A DNA stretch of 25,821 nt from Patescibacteria group bacterium (GTDB lineage Bacteria; Patescibacteriota; Microgenomatia; Levybacterales; UBA12049): positions 1-25,821 of the forward strand of contig JAUPUR010000099.1 of assembly GCA_030917445.1 (NCBI GenBank). The letters are read 5' to 3'. Every line of letters begins with the position of its first letter. The stretch's first letter is position 1. The position numbers and the translations under genes were made by a program. This document shows positions 14,970 through 21,925 of the stretch, in pieces. Below the pieces are notes generated by a model. It did not search any database and had not been told where the DNA came from. It worked only from the letters and a program-made list of their open reading frames with translations.

Positions 14970-15712
14970 TATTTTTTCCTCCCTTGTAAAATATATTTAT
15001 TCGAATATTTATTTGGTCTTCGTGTTTTTCCTACAGCTTTTCTTCCCGCATATGTTTTTGGACTTTTAAGACCAATACCACTTCGTCCTTCTCCTCCTCC
15101 ATGAGGATGTGATCGAGGGTTTTGAGCTGTTCCACGTACAGTTGGTCGAATACCACGATTTCTATTTCGTCCTGCTTTTCCTACTTCTTCGTTCTTCCAT
15201 TCAATGTTACCAACCTGCCCAACTGTTGCATATCCTTTTTCAGAAACTCTTCTCATCTCTCCTGATGGAAGTTTTAAATGTGCAAATCCAGCTTCGCGAG
15301 CAGTTACAATCGCTCCTGTACCAGCACCTCGAGCCATTTGTCCACCACGTCCAGGTGTCAACTCAACATTATGAACAATTGTTCCAAGTGGCATTTGAGC
15401 AAGTGGCATTGCGTTTCCAATTTTTATATCTGAACCCTCACCTGCTGTAATAGTATCATTAACCTTCATTCCTTCAGGAGCTAATATATATCTTTTAGCA
15501 CCATCTACATATTGAATAAGAGCGATATCACATGTCCTATTTGGATCATATTCAACAGCTATTACTTTTCCTGATATATCTCTTTTATCTCTTTTGAAAT
15601 CAATTAAGCGAATATATCTCTTATGCTGGCCACCTTGATGACGCACAACAACTTGACCCGATGAGCCTCTCCCTGAATGTTTCTTTTTAATTGTAAGTAA
15701 TTTATTGTTCAT
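14969..15712 (-). CDS. rplB: 50S ribosomal protein L2 (uL2), short N-terminus
   Basis: Essential large-subunit protein near the peptidyl-transferase centre. The 247-residue product has GQVVVRHQGGQHKRYIRLIDF, TPGRGGQMARGAGTGAIV, and the C-terminal NPRSHPHGGGEGRSGIG carrying the conserved functional histidine. Most bacterial L2 proteins are about 275 residues; here the roughly 26 residues before the GRG/HKR segment are missing, since the ORF starts MNNKLLTIKKKHSGRGSSG. The absence is real in this frame, because the start is bounded by the rplW gap of 20 bases. Confidence 0.96.
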   Translation of the reverse strand: MNNKLLTIKKKHSGRGSSGQVVVRHQGGQHKRYIRLIDFKRDKRDISGKVIAVEYDPNRTCDIALIQYVDGAKRYILAPEGMKVNDTITAGEGSDIKIGNAMPLAQMPLGTIVHNVELTPGRGGQMARGAGTGAIVTAREAGFAHLKLPSGEMRRVSEKGYATVGQVGNIEWKNEEVGKAGRNRNRGIRPTVRGTAQNPRSHPHGGGEGRSGIGLKSPKTYAGRKAVGKTRRPNKYSNKYILQGRKK

Positions 15713-15732
15713 ATACGTACAGGCGCTTCATC

Positions 15733-16026
15733 TTATACGCCAAGATCAAAAATGTCAATCTTCTGTCCCTCTTTAAGAGTAATCACTGCTTTTTTAAGAA
15801 CTGGCACTGCTCTCTCTTCTCTTTTACTTCCAAATCTTTTCATTTTTCCTTTTTGAATAGTTGTGTCGACACCAATAACATCGACTTTGAACATTTTTGT
15901 AGCTGCTTCTTTGATCATCACCTTTGTAGCACCTCGTGCTACGATGAAAGAAAATTTGCCTGTTTTTGCAAGCTGCATTGATCTTTCGGTAATAATCGGT
16001 TTGCGAATAATTTGTCCGTTCGCCAT
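15733..16026 (-). CDS. rplW: 50S ribosomal protein L23 (uL23)
   Basis: Tunnel-exit docking site for trigger factor and SRP. The 97-residue product has IIRKPIITERSMQLAKTGKF near the N-terminus, then IVARGATKVMIKEAATKMFKVDV with the conserved VGVDT-like strand. It is close to the usual length and starts 1 base after rplD. Confidence 0.95.
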   Translation of the reverse strand: MANGQIIRKPIITERSMQLAKTGKFSFIVARGATKVMIKEAATKMFKVDVIGVDTTIQKGKMKRFGSKREERAVPVLKKAVITLKEGQKIDIFDLGV

Positions 16027-16027
16027 A

Positions 16028-16735
16028 TTAGTTACTCTCCTTTACAAATGTATTCATCATTGTTTCAAGAGCCTCTTTTGCAATAAGAATTGTTCTTGTA
16101 TTTAAAACATCATATGTATTAAGCTGTGAGGCTGAACAATAAGTAACTCCTTCAATATTTCGAGCCGCTTTCTCAACATTCTCTGTTTTTCCTGCAAGGA
16201 CAAGGAGTACTTTTTTCTTTTTACTTTCATCAACAGTACCTAAAGTCTTTGCAAAAATTTTCGTCTTTGGCTCGAGAGCGTCAAGGCCTGACATCACTTT
16301 AATAGCATCATTTTGCAATTTATACGTAAGTGCTGAGAAAAGAGAAAGTCTTCTCATCTTCTTAGGAAGACTGAGACTGTAATCTCTCTGCTTTGGTCCA
16401 TGTGCGACTCCTCCTCCTACAAAAATAGGTGCTCGAATACCTCCATGACGAGCACGACCTGTTCCCTTTTGTCTGTAAATCTTACGTGTTGAGCCATCAA
16501 CCTCACCTCGAGATTTTGTTCGGTGTGTTCCTGAACGTTGATTTGCAAGATAGACTCGAACAGCTTGGTTCATTAAAGGTGTATTAATCTGGGCACCAAA
16601 TATCTCTGCTGGAAGAGCTATTGTTCCTGAGGATTTCCCATCAACACCATATACAGGAACCGAAAGAATAACTTCATTTTTAACAGATTCGCTTGGTACT
16701 AATTCTTCTGTAATTTTTTTCACTCGAGCTGCCAT
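16028..16735 (-). CDS. rplD: 50S ribosomal protein L4 (uL4)
   Basis: Tunnel protein; in E. coli it also represses the S10 operon by attenuation in the leader. The 235-residue product carries the extended loop GTHRTKSRGEVDGSTRKIYR, then KGTGRARHGGIRAPIFVGGG, and a globular domain with the LSALTYKLQN-type segment. It starts 2 bases after rplC. If S10-type autoregulation exists here, the rplC leader terminator would be the candidate site, but that is inference. Confidence 0.95.
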   Translation of the reverse strand: MAARVKKITEELVPSESVKNEVILSVPVYGVDGKSSGTIALPAEIFGAQINTPLMNQAVRVYLANQRSGTHRTKSRGEVDGSTRKIYRQKGTGRARHGGIRAPIFVGGGVAHGPKQRDYSLSLPKKMRRLSLFSALTYKLQNDAIKVMSGLDALEPKTKIFAKTLGTVDESKKKKVLLVLAGKTENVEKAARNIEGVTYCSASQLNTYDVLNTRTILIAKEALETMMNTFVKESN

Positions 16736-16737
16736 AC

Positions 16738-17553
16738 TTACTTTTCCTCCTTTACTTCAGAATCCGATACTTCTTCTACAACTGGTGCTTCCTCTACTTT
16801 TTCTTCAGAAGCCTGCATCTCAGCTACCACTGGTGCCTCTTCAACTACTTGCGCTTCCTCTACAGCAATAATTTCTTCAACTGCAACTTCTTCTTTATCT
16901 TTCAAAAGTGGTACAAAATTTTTCTCTTTAACTTCGCCAACTTTTGTAAGCTCAATCATACTTTTTAAGATACCTGGTACGAGTCCTGAAACAGCTATAA
17001 CTTTTGTGTGAGAATCTACATCAACGACGATTAGATTTTTAACAGTTACAGTTTCATGACCCATATTTCCAGCCATTTTTTTACCCTTATAAACTCTCCC
17101 AGGTGTTGTACCTTGTCCGATTGATCCAGGAGCTCTTTCTCTGTCTGACTGACCATGAGTACGAGGACCTCCTCTGAAATGATATCTTTTTACTCCTCCA
17201 GCGAATCCTTTTCCTTTTGACATTCCTGTTGCATCAATAATATCTCCAACTTTTAACACATCTTCAGGCTTAATAGTCTCACCTGCTTGAAGAGTTGAGT
17301 CCTCAACACGAATTTCTTTCATCAAAAAAGGGACTTGTGTTAAATTAGCTTTTTTCACGTGTCCCAAAAGTGCTTTGTTTGCTTTCTTACGTTGACCCAA
17401 ACCTACCTGAAGTGCAGCATATCCGTGCTTCTCAGTTGTTTTCACGTCAGTAACAACAGCATCTAGCGCCTGTATAAAGGTAAGAGGGACTCTTCGTCCG
17501 TTCTCTAAAAACCCTTGTGTTTGCTTCATTTTTGTTCCAAATATTGTATTCAT
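16738..17553 (-). CDS. rplC: 50S ribosomal protein L3 (uL3) with acidic C-terminal tail
   Basis: Early-assembly large-subunit protein reaching the peptidyl-transferase centre. Residues 1 to about 215 are L3: GLGQRKKANKALLGHVKKA, GKGFAGGVKRYHFRGGPRTH, and SIGQGTTPGRVYKGKKMAGN with the methylatable Gln region. The protein is 271 residues long because the last 55 or so form a low-complexity, strongly acidic tail of Glu/Val/Ala/Pro with the motif EEAPVV repeated. The tail is in frame and ends in a clean stop 2 bases before rplD, so it is a genuine extension rather than a frameshift product. Confidence 0.95.
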   Translation of the reverse strand: MNTIFGTKMKQTQGFLENGRRVPLTFIQALDAVVTDVKTTEKHGYAALQVGLGQRKKANKALLGHVKKANLTQVPFLMKEIRVEDSTLQAGETIKPEDVLKVGDIIDATGMSKGKGFAGGVKRYHFRGGPRTHGQSDRERAPGSIGQGTTPGRVYKGKKMAGNMGHETVTVKNLIVVDVDSHTKVIAVSGLVPGILKSMIELTKVGEVKEKNFVPLLKDKEEVAVEEIIAVEEAQVVEEAPVVAEMQASEEKVEEAPVVEEVSDSEVKEEK

Positions 17554-17562
17554 AGTTTTATC

Positions 17563-17591
17563 AAAAAAAAAGATAGCCTAGTAGGCTACCT
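17563..17591 (-). terminator. Intrinsic terminator / attenuator in the rplC leader
   Basis: The minus-strand RNA reads AGGTAGCC, loop TACTA, GGCTATCT (8 bp including one G-U pair), then a run of U, giving nine consecutive A on the plus strand at 17563-17571. This is a full intrinsic-terminator signature, only about 10 bases before the rplC ATG. It lies downstream of the rplC promoter, so rplC transcripts have to read through it. An earlier AGCCTA segment (17615-17620) could pair with the 3' arm TAGGCT as a competing antiterminator. Confidence 0.75.
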
Positions 17592-17623
17592 ATCATTCAA
17601 GTTTGGCCTCGTTTTAGGCTTAT

Positions 17624-17632
17624 ATTATATCA
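17624..17632 (-). promoter_or_regulatory. rplC promoter (extended -10)
   Basis: TGATATAAT on the minus strand is a perfect TATAAT with a TG extension. No good -35 is seen at 17 bases (TATTTA), which is common for extended -10 promoters. Start would be near 17617, about 65 bases before rplC. It allows rplC-onward transcription independent of tuf-rpsJ. Confidence 0.6.
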
Positions 17633-17673
17633 TAAATGTCACTTATTAAATAGGGCATGCAATAATATATTTC

Positions 17674-17691
17674 TGTAGAGACTACTCTACA
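17674..17691 (-). other. Small hairpin at the end of rpsJ
   Basis: A 7-bp perfect stem (TGTAGAG, loop TAGT, CTCTACA in the mRNA) whose 5' arm includes the rpsJ TAG stop. No U-run follows, so it is unlikely to be a terminator by itself; it may protect the 3' end of a processed tuf-rpsJ message. Confidence 0.4.
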
Positions 17692-17995
17692 TTTTAATTT
17701 CAATATCTACTCCGGCTGGCAACTCTAAGTGAGTTAAGCTATCAATTGTTTTATCTGTTGGTGAGATGATGTCGATAAGACGTTTGTGGACTTTAATTTC
17801 GAAGTGATCTCTCGCATTTTTATCTACAAATGGAGAACTGTTGACTGCATAAACACTTCTTTGCGTTGGGAGTGGGACGGGTCCCACTATTTTAGCTCCG
17901 GTTCTTATTGCCGTATCTAAAATTTGCTGACACGTAGAGTCTATGACTCTCGCATCGTAACTCTTTAAACGAACACGAATTCTTCCTTTTGGCAT
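17687..17995 (-). CDS. rpsJ: 30S ribosomal protein S10 (uS10)
   Basis: Head protein of the 30S subunit and, as NusE, a transcription antitermination factor. The 102-residue product begins MPKGRIRVRLKSYDARVIDS. It has GAKIVGPVPLPTQRSVYAV and FEIKVHKRLIDIISPTDKTI, matching S10 end to end. I choose ATG at 17995: GGAGG lies 8 bases upstream and homology starts here. An in-frame TTG at 18010 would add five residues, but it overlaps that Shine-Dalgarno. Confidence 0.96.
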   Translation of the reverse strand: MPKGRIRVRLKSYDARVIDSTCQQILDTAIRTGAKIVGPVPLPTQRSVYAVNSSPFVDKNARDHFEIKVHKRLIDIISPTDKTIDSLTHLELPAGVDIEIKM

Positions 17996-18028
17996 AATAT
18001 ATACCTCCAACAGACTGGTAAAGTGCGA

Positions 18029-19207
18029 TTACTTAATAATCTTAGTGATGACACCTGCTCCAACTGTTCGTCCACCCTCACGGATAGCGAATCGGAGACC
18101 TTCTTCAAGTGCAACTGGAACGATAAGCGAAACTGTCATTTTTGTACTATCTCCAGGCATAACCATCTCAACACCGTCTGGAAGAACGACTGATCCAGTT
18201 ACGTCTGTTGTTCTAATGTAAAATTGAGGTCTATATCCTTTAAAGAATGGAGTATGACGTCCGCCTTCTTCTTTTGTTAAGATGTATGCTTCAGCTTCAA
18301 AATCAGTATGTGGTGTGATTGATCCAGGCTTTGAAAGAACTTGTCCACGCTCAACATCATCTTTTTCTACTCCTCTAAGCAAAAGTCCAACATTGTCTCC
18401 AGCTTGACCTTCATCAAGTTGCTTCTTAAACATCTCAACACCTGTAACGACACTATTTGCTGTTGCCTTCATTCCAACGATTTCAATAGCTTCGTTTACC
18501 TTAACAACCCCTCTTTCAATTCTTCCTGTAACTACTGTTCCTCTTCCTTTGATTGAGAAAACATCTTCAACAGGCATTAAGAATGGTTTATCAAGATCAC
18601 GGACTGGTGTTGGAACGTACTCATCAACAGCTTTCATAAGCGCTTCGATTTGTCCTTCATAATGAGCGTCACCTTCAAGTGCTTTGAGTGATGAACCTCG
18701 AATAATTGGCACACTGTCTCCTGGATATTTATACTTTGTCAAAAGCTCTCTAACTTCCATTTCAACAAGATCAAGAAGTTCTTCATCTTGAACCATGTCA
18801 CATTTATTAAGATAAACAACGATTGCTGGTACTCCAACCTGATATGCAAGAAGAATGTGTTCTCGAGTTTGTGGCATTGGGCCATCTGGCGCTGACACAA
18901 CGAGGATTGCTCCATCCATTTGTGCTGCTCCTGTGATCATGTTTTTAATGTAATCAGCGTGTCCTGGTGCATCAATATGTGCATAGTGGCGAGATTCTGT
19001 TTCGTATTCTTGATGAGAAATGTTGATTGTGACTCCACGAGCTCTTTCTTCTGGGGCATTATCGATATCTTCGTACTTTTTAGCTTGAGCCATACCCTTC
19101 TTTGCAAGAACAGTAGTAATAGCTGCTGTAGTAGTTGTCTTACCGTGATCGACGTGGCCGATCGTACCGATATTGACGTGTGGTTTGTTGCGTGTAAATG
19201 TTGCCAT
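18029..19207 (-). CDS. tuf: Translation elongation factor Tu
   Basis: GTPase that carries aminoacyl-tRNA to the ribosome. The 392-residue product has G1 GHVDHGKT (17-24), switch I around ARGVTINISHQEYET, G3 as DAPGH (usually DCPGH), G4 NKCD and a G5 region GSSLKA. Domains 2 and 3 are complete, ending VGAGVITKIIK. It opens the superoperon, 33 bases before rpsJ, without rpsL, rpsG or fusA between. No Shine-Dalgarno is visible before the ATG. A strong promoter and a terminator-like hairpin lie upstream. Confidence 0.98.
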   Translation of the reverse strand: MATFTRNKPHVNIGTIGHVDHGKTTTTAAITTVLAKKGMAQAKKYEDIDNAPEERARGVTINISHQEYETESRHYAHIDAPGHADYIKNMITGAAQMDGAILVVSAPDGPMPQTREHILLAYQVGVPAIVVYLNKCDMVQDEELLDLVEMEVRELLTKYKYPGDSVPIIRGSSLKALEGDAHYEGQIEALMKAVDEYVPTPVRDLDKPFLMPVEDVFSIKGRGTVVTGRIERGVVKVNEAIEIVGMKATANSVVTGVEMFKKQLDEGQAGDNVGLLLRGVEKDDVERGQVLSKPGSITPHTDFEAEAYILTKEEGGRHTPFFKGYRPQFYIRTTDVTGSVVLPDGVEMVMPGDSTKMTVSLIVPVALEEGLRFAIREGGRTVGAGVITKIIK

Positions 19208-19226
19208 ATTTTTTGTTAGTCTTTAA

Positions 19227-19261
19227 GAAAAAAATAACCTCATTTCTTTCAATGAGATTAT
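19227..19261 (-). terminator. Terminator-like hairpin at the 5' end of the tuf transcript
   Basis: The minus-strand RNA pairs 19251-19261 with 19234-19244: ATAATCTCATT, loop GAAAGA, AATGAGGTTAT, an 11-bp stem with one G-U pair. It is followed by seven U (A at 19227-19233 is interrupted only by the leading G). It is the only terminator visible after the upstream GH18-like gene, yet it lies downstream of the tuf -10 box. The predicted tuf start (about 19259) falls within its 5' arm, so tuf mRNA would begin with this hairpin. Confidence 0.7.
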
Positions 19262-19265
19262 GTGT

Positions 19266-19294
19266 ATGATACTACATTTTTTTTTGAGCGTCAA
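19266..19294 (-). promoter_or_regulatory. tuf promoter
   Basis: On the minus strand a TTGACG -35 box (19289-19294) and a TATCAT -10 box (19266-19271) are separated by exactly 17 bases with an A-rich spacer. This is the best sigma-70 type match in the window, suiting the highly expressed tuf-led superoperon. Predicted start is near 19259, about 52 bases before the ATG. Confidence 0.8.
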
Positions 19295-19337
19295 TACCCT
19301 TTTTATACTAGAGATATGTGTCATCTGAGGCTAATTC

Positions 19338-20432
19338 TTAAAAATAAGAGTAAGCCCAGTACGCAAATGATTTTATACCACGACTGTTTAGGTAACTTTC
19401 TTTTCTTTTTACTGACTCTAAATCCTCAAACCAAACGAGATGATTCCTTCCCGAAGCATCTTTGTACTCTACTTTCACCTCACCTGCATCTTGATCCCTC
19501 TCCCAATTACAAAATTCATACAAGCATCCATCAATCAAGCGAGACTCTGCTTCTTTTAATGACAAGGCTTCGCCTTCTGACACAGTAGAACCGTCATCAT
19601 CAACTTCCCAGTCATACCCGTACATTCCAAAAACCACAGTAATTTTTTGTGCATCAACTGCATTACTAAAATCACCTAACATCGATTCAATATCATACCC
19701 ATACTCATCTTTACCTCTCAATGGGAAATTTGGACCTGGATTTCCACGTGCTTTGTGTAGATCATACGCCATAATAAATATCCCATCGCTATCTCTGGAG
19801 AGAGCTGTAAAATTAAATGGTCTTACTCGATAATATGTATCTCCATATGCAGTAATATAGTAGGATAAATCGCTTTTTTTAGATTCGAGAAAAAATTCCC
19901 TGTTAAAAAACGTAATTTGTTCAACGAGTGACTCAAATGGAAGTGCAGATAGCTCTAAGTTTAAGACTATCCCGCTAAAATCATTTTCTTTCGCAAGTAA
20001 AATTGAATCTTCAATGATTTTCTCTTGGGCATCTTTGTCCTTTAATATGTCAAAATTTTCTTCATTATTTATCATTCGTATTGCGAGAAGTGATCTCTTC
20101 TGCCCACGGGAACGAACGAAAGTCGACAAATTCAACGCTCCTGACTCTCCCATAGAAAGACCAGCTTTCGTTGCCTCGATACCAAAATATATAAGTGTTT
20201 GTTGGTCAACAGAAATTACTTGTGAATTTGACAATGCCCAGTAAGGAACAAATAGAAAAGTGTCTTTCGTTTGTGTCGGTGTTGGAAGTGGAGTAGGAGA
20301 GGGGAGAGTAGCAATTGGTTGTGAAGTAAGAGTCCCGTCAATACTTTTCTTTACATAACCAAGTAAAAAACTCCCAAGAATTACAAAAAGAAAAATTGCT
20401 ACTAGTGTAACAATAATTGTCTTCATGTACAT
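19338..20432 (-). CDS. Membrane-anchored GH18-fold protein, catalytic motif degraded
   Basis: From ATG 20432 the product is 364 residues. Residues 4-26 are one hydrophobic helix, so it is an N-terminal anchor with the rest outside the cell. A Pro/Thr linker (PSPTPLPTPTQT) follows at about 43-55, then a domain that looks like the GH18 (chitinase/YaaH-like) barrel: FVPYWAL, DFSGIVLNLEL at about 151-161, MAYDLH at about 221-226, YGYDWEV, and FAYWAYSYF at the very end. In GH18 the strand-4 motif is DxxDxDxE; here it reads SGIVLNLE, keeping Glu160 but losing all three Asp. It may be a sugar-binding or weakly active protein. GTG 20444 or ATG 20426 are alternative starts. Confidence 0.8.
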   Translation of the reverse strand: MYMKTIIVTLVAIFLFVILGSFLLGYVKKSIDGTLTSQPIATLPSPTPLPTPTQTKDTFLFVPYWALSNSQVISVDQQTLIYFGIEATKAGLSMGESGALNLSTFVRSRGQKRSLLAIRMINNEENFDILKDKDAQEKIIEDSILLAKENDFSGIVLNLELSALPFESLVEQITFFNREFFLESKKSDLSYYITAYGDTYYRVRPFNFTALSRDSDGIFIMAYDLHKARGNPGPNFPLRGKDEYGYDIESMLGDFSNAVDAQKITVVFGMYGYDWEVDDDGSTVSEGEALSLKEAESRLIDGCLYEFCNWERDQDAGEVKVEYKDASGRNHLVWFEDLESVKRKESYLNSRGIKSFAYWAYSYF

Positions 20433-20447
20433 ATTATATCTCACTCA

Positions 20448-21176
20448 CTACATTTGACCTAACATATGAATTTCAAGTTTGCCATCATTTGAAAGAAGAT
20501 AATCCCTAAATGATGATACCGTGGGGAGCCGAAGTTCCCTTCGAGAAGTCACAAAAGTGTCCATAAATAGTCGAGGATCATCTTCTTCATATGCCCTACT
20601 CACTAATTTTCTTTCAAAACGTTGATATCTGTTACTTGTCTCTTTTGCATTTAAGCCGTACTCTGCATACCTTTCACGAAAATATTCCTGCATTCCCTGT
20701 CTACCTGACCACAACTGTCCAAATTTATGACCTTTAACACTTTTCCTTCGAATTCTTCTTACAGCCTCAAGATTGCCTGCCACATACTCATCTGGCGTTA
20801 AGAATACTTCATGTCCAACAATATGATGACCGAAGAGATTACCTGGCGTGACAGCATATGTAATATCTAAGTCGAGATCGGGAGCATCTGGAAGAGCTCC
20901 TTTGAGCTTTTTTTCTTTCTCATCGTTTAGGAGAAGCAGTCCAAAAGAATAGCGAACTCCTGGTTCTGCGCCAAGAATTGCTGCTTTTACTGGGAAAGCA
21001 GCGTAGTCTTCCTGTGAAATGCTTCTTCCATGTAAAAGCTTTCTTAAAACCTCCTGACCTTCCCTTCTATGAGAACGAGTTTGTTCATCAACAAGAGCGT
21101 GTTCCCATGCTTCAGATAAAACCTGCACAGGTGATGCTTCAACTTCATTATCAATTGGTGAAAAACGTTCAGTCAT
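20448..21176 (-). CDS. Hypothetical protein, unknown family
   Basis: I do not recognise this 242-residue soluble protein. It has no signal peptide and no membrane segment. It is rich in charged residues and has a Leu-rich strand LLLLNDEKEKK followed by PDLDLDITYAV. That combination recalls the D-x-D strand of nucleotidyltransferases, but the upstream GS motif is lacking, so the resemblance is weak. The second half is Arg/Glu-rich and probably helical (YFRERYAEYGLNAKETSNRY). It begins 20 bases after the deacetylase and is followed within 15 bases by the GH18-like gene, so the three are one operon. Confidence 0.75.
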   Translation of the reverse strand: MTERFSPIDNEVEASPVQVLSEAWEHALVDEQTRSHRREGQEVLRKLLHGRSISQEDYAAFPVKAAILGAEPGVRYSFGLLLLNDEKEKKLKGALPDAPDLDLDITYAVTPGNLFGHHIVGHEVFLTPDEYVAGNLEAVRRIRRKSVKGHKFGQLWSGRQGMQEYFRERYAEYGLNAKETSNRYQRFERKLVSRAYEEDDPRLFMDTFVTSRRELRLPTVSSFRDYLLSNDGKLEIHMLGQM

Positions 21177-21196
21177 AGGAGTTATGTGTCTTAAAA

Positions 21197-21850
21197 CTAC
21201 TTTTCGACGATGAGAAAATATTCTTCTTTGGGAAGGGTAGCAGAATTTATCAGTGCTTTCTCAACATCATTTATTTGTGAGATATGTGCTTTCATTGCTT
21301 TTTCTTTCACAGACCACACATCACTAACATCGACGACCTCATGTACATCTTCTTTCTCATACCCTGGAGGGAAAAAGATAAAATAGTCATGCATTAATTC
21401 ACTTTCTTCTCGACAAATACAAAAATACATGAGCTTTTGTGTGAAATCTAATTGATGAAAAACATAGGTTGTTACAAGTGAGACTGCAATATGGTCAATA
21501 TGACCAGAAATACCTCTCCATTCAAATGTCATCAATGTGTCTGGACGAATTTCTTCTAACTTCTCTCGAATATCACGAGCTAAATCATGATAGCTGTTAT
21601 TTTTAAGTTCTCCATCTTCATAACCGAGAAAAATGACTTCTTTTATTCCCAAAATCCGAGCAGACTTCCGAAGCTCAGCCCGCCTTGTCTCGCCTATCTC
21701 AAGCTTTTCTTCATGAGTTTTTCCACTTGCTTCCCCTGATGTAACACAGATAAGTGTAACTTCGTGTTCACGAGCAAGCTTTGCAAGAGTACCAGCTGGT
21801 CCAATTGCTTCATCATCCGGATGTGCAAAAATTCCTACAATTTTTTTCAT
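21197..21850 (-). CDS. PIG-L family (LmbE-like) zinc deacetylase
   Basis: The family removes N-acetyl groups from sugar-linked GlcNAc substrates (as in MshB, BshB and PIG-L). The 217-residue product starts MKKIVGIFAHPDDEAIGPAG, with the metal motif AHPDDE at residues 9-14 (ligands His10 and Asp13, general base Asp12). The second metal motif is SGHIDH, with His117 and His120. A GETRRAEL segment follows the family pattern. Nothing suggests a signal peptide, so it acts in the cytoplasm. The substrate cannot be told; being first in an operon with an exported GH18-like protein suggests glycan metabolism (inference). Confidence 0.9.
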   Translation of the reverse strand: MKKIVGIFAHPDDEAIGPAGTLAKLAREHEVTLICVTSGEASGKTHEEKLEIGETRRAELRKSARILGIKEVIFLGYEDGELKNNSYHDLARDIREKLEEIRPDTLMTFEWRGISGHIDHIAVSLVTTYVFHQLDFTQKLMYFCICREESELMHDYFIFFPPGYEKEDVHEVVDVSDVWSVKEKAMKAHISQINDVEKALINSATLPKEEYFLIVEK

Positions 21851-21869
21851 AGTCTGTATTTCTACACTA

Positions 21870-21899
21870 TTTATACTTCATTTGCAAATTTTGCAGCAA
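21870..21899 (-). promoter_or_regulatory. Candidate promoter of the PIG-L operon
   Basis: On the minus strand TTGCTG (21894-21899) and TATAAA (21870-21875) are 18 bases apart, ending 20 bases before the PIG-L ATG. The -35 box overlaps the -35 box of the divergent methyltransferase promoter, so the two may compete for RNA polymerase. The match is moderate. Confidence 0.4.
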
Positions 21900-21919
21900 G
21901 CGTTATAAAGGTATATACT
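21891..21919 (+). promoter_or_regulatory. Promoter of the ICMT-like gene, predicted leaderless start
   Basis: TTGCAG (21891-21896) and TATACT (21914-21919) are exactly 17 bases apart. The predicted start, seven bases past the -10 box, is the A of the ATG at 21926. No Shine-Dalgarno fits between (the sequence there is CTTTTT), so the message is probably leaderless. An alternative pair TTGCAA/TATAAA lies a few bases upstream. Confidence 0.5.
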
Positions 21920-21925
21920 CTTTTT

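Noticed and set aside
15109..15450. 113-codon plus-strand open frame antisense to rplB
   Set aside because: It lies wholly inside rplB, which is unmistakable; the sequence is Leu/Gln/His-rich low-complexity typical of a shadow frame and lacks family motifs.
16738..16920. Tandem repeats in the L3 tail as a mobile or repeat element
   Set aside because: The repeats are protein-level low complexity within an open frame and not exact DNA repeats.
17674..17691. Hairpin after rpsJ as an intrinsic terminator
   Set aside because: No U-run follows the stem; kept only as a small structural feature.
17996..18010. TTG start for rpsJ five codons upstream
   Set aside because: It would overlap the GGAGG Shine-Dalgarno of the ATG at 17995 and add residues not found in S10.
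18341..18556. Plus-strand frame inside tuf
   Set aside because: Antisense to a highly conserved region of EF-Tu; Asn/Ser/Cys-rich shadow.
20427..20444. TATAAT just before the GH18-like ATG as an internal promoter
   Set aside because: No -35 or TG extension fits, and the gene is closely spaced after its upstream neighbour, so operon read-through is the simpler explanation.
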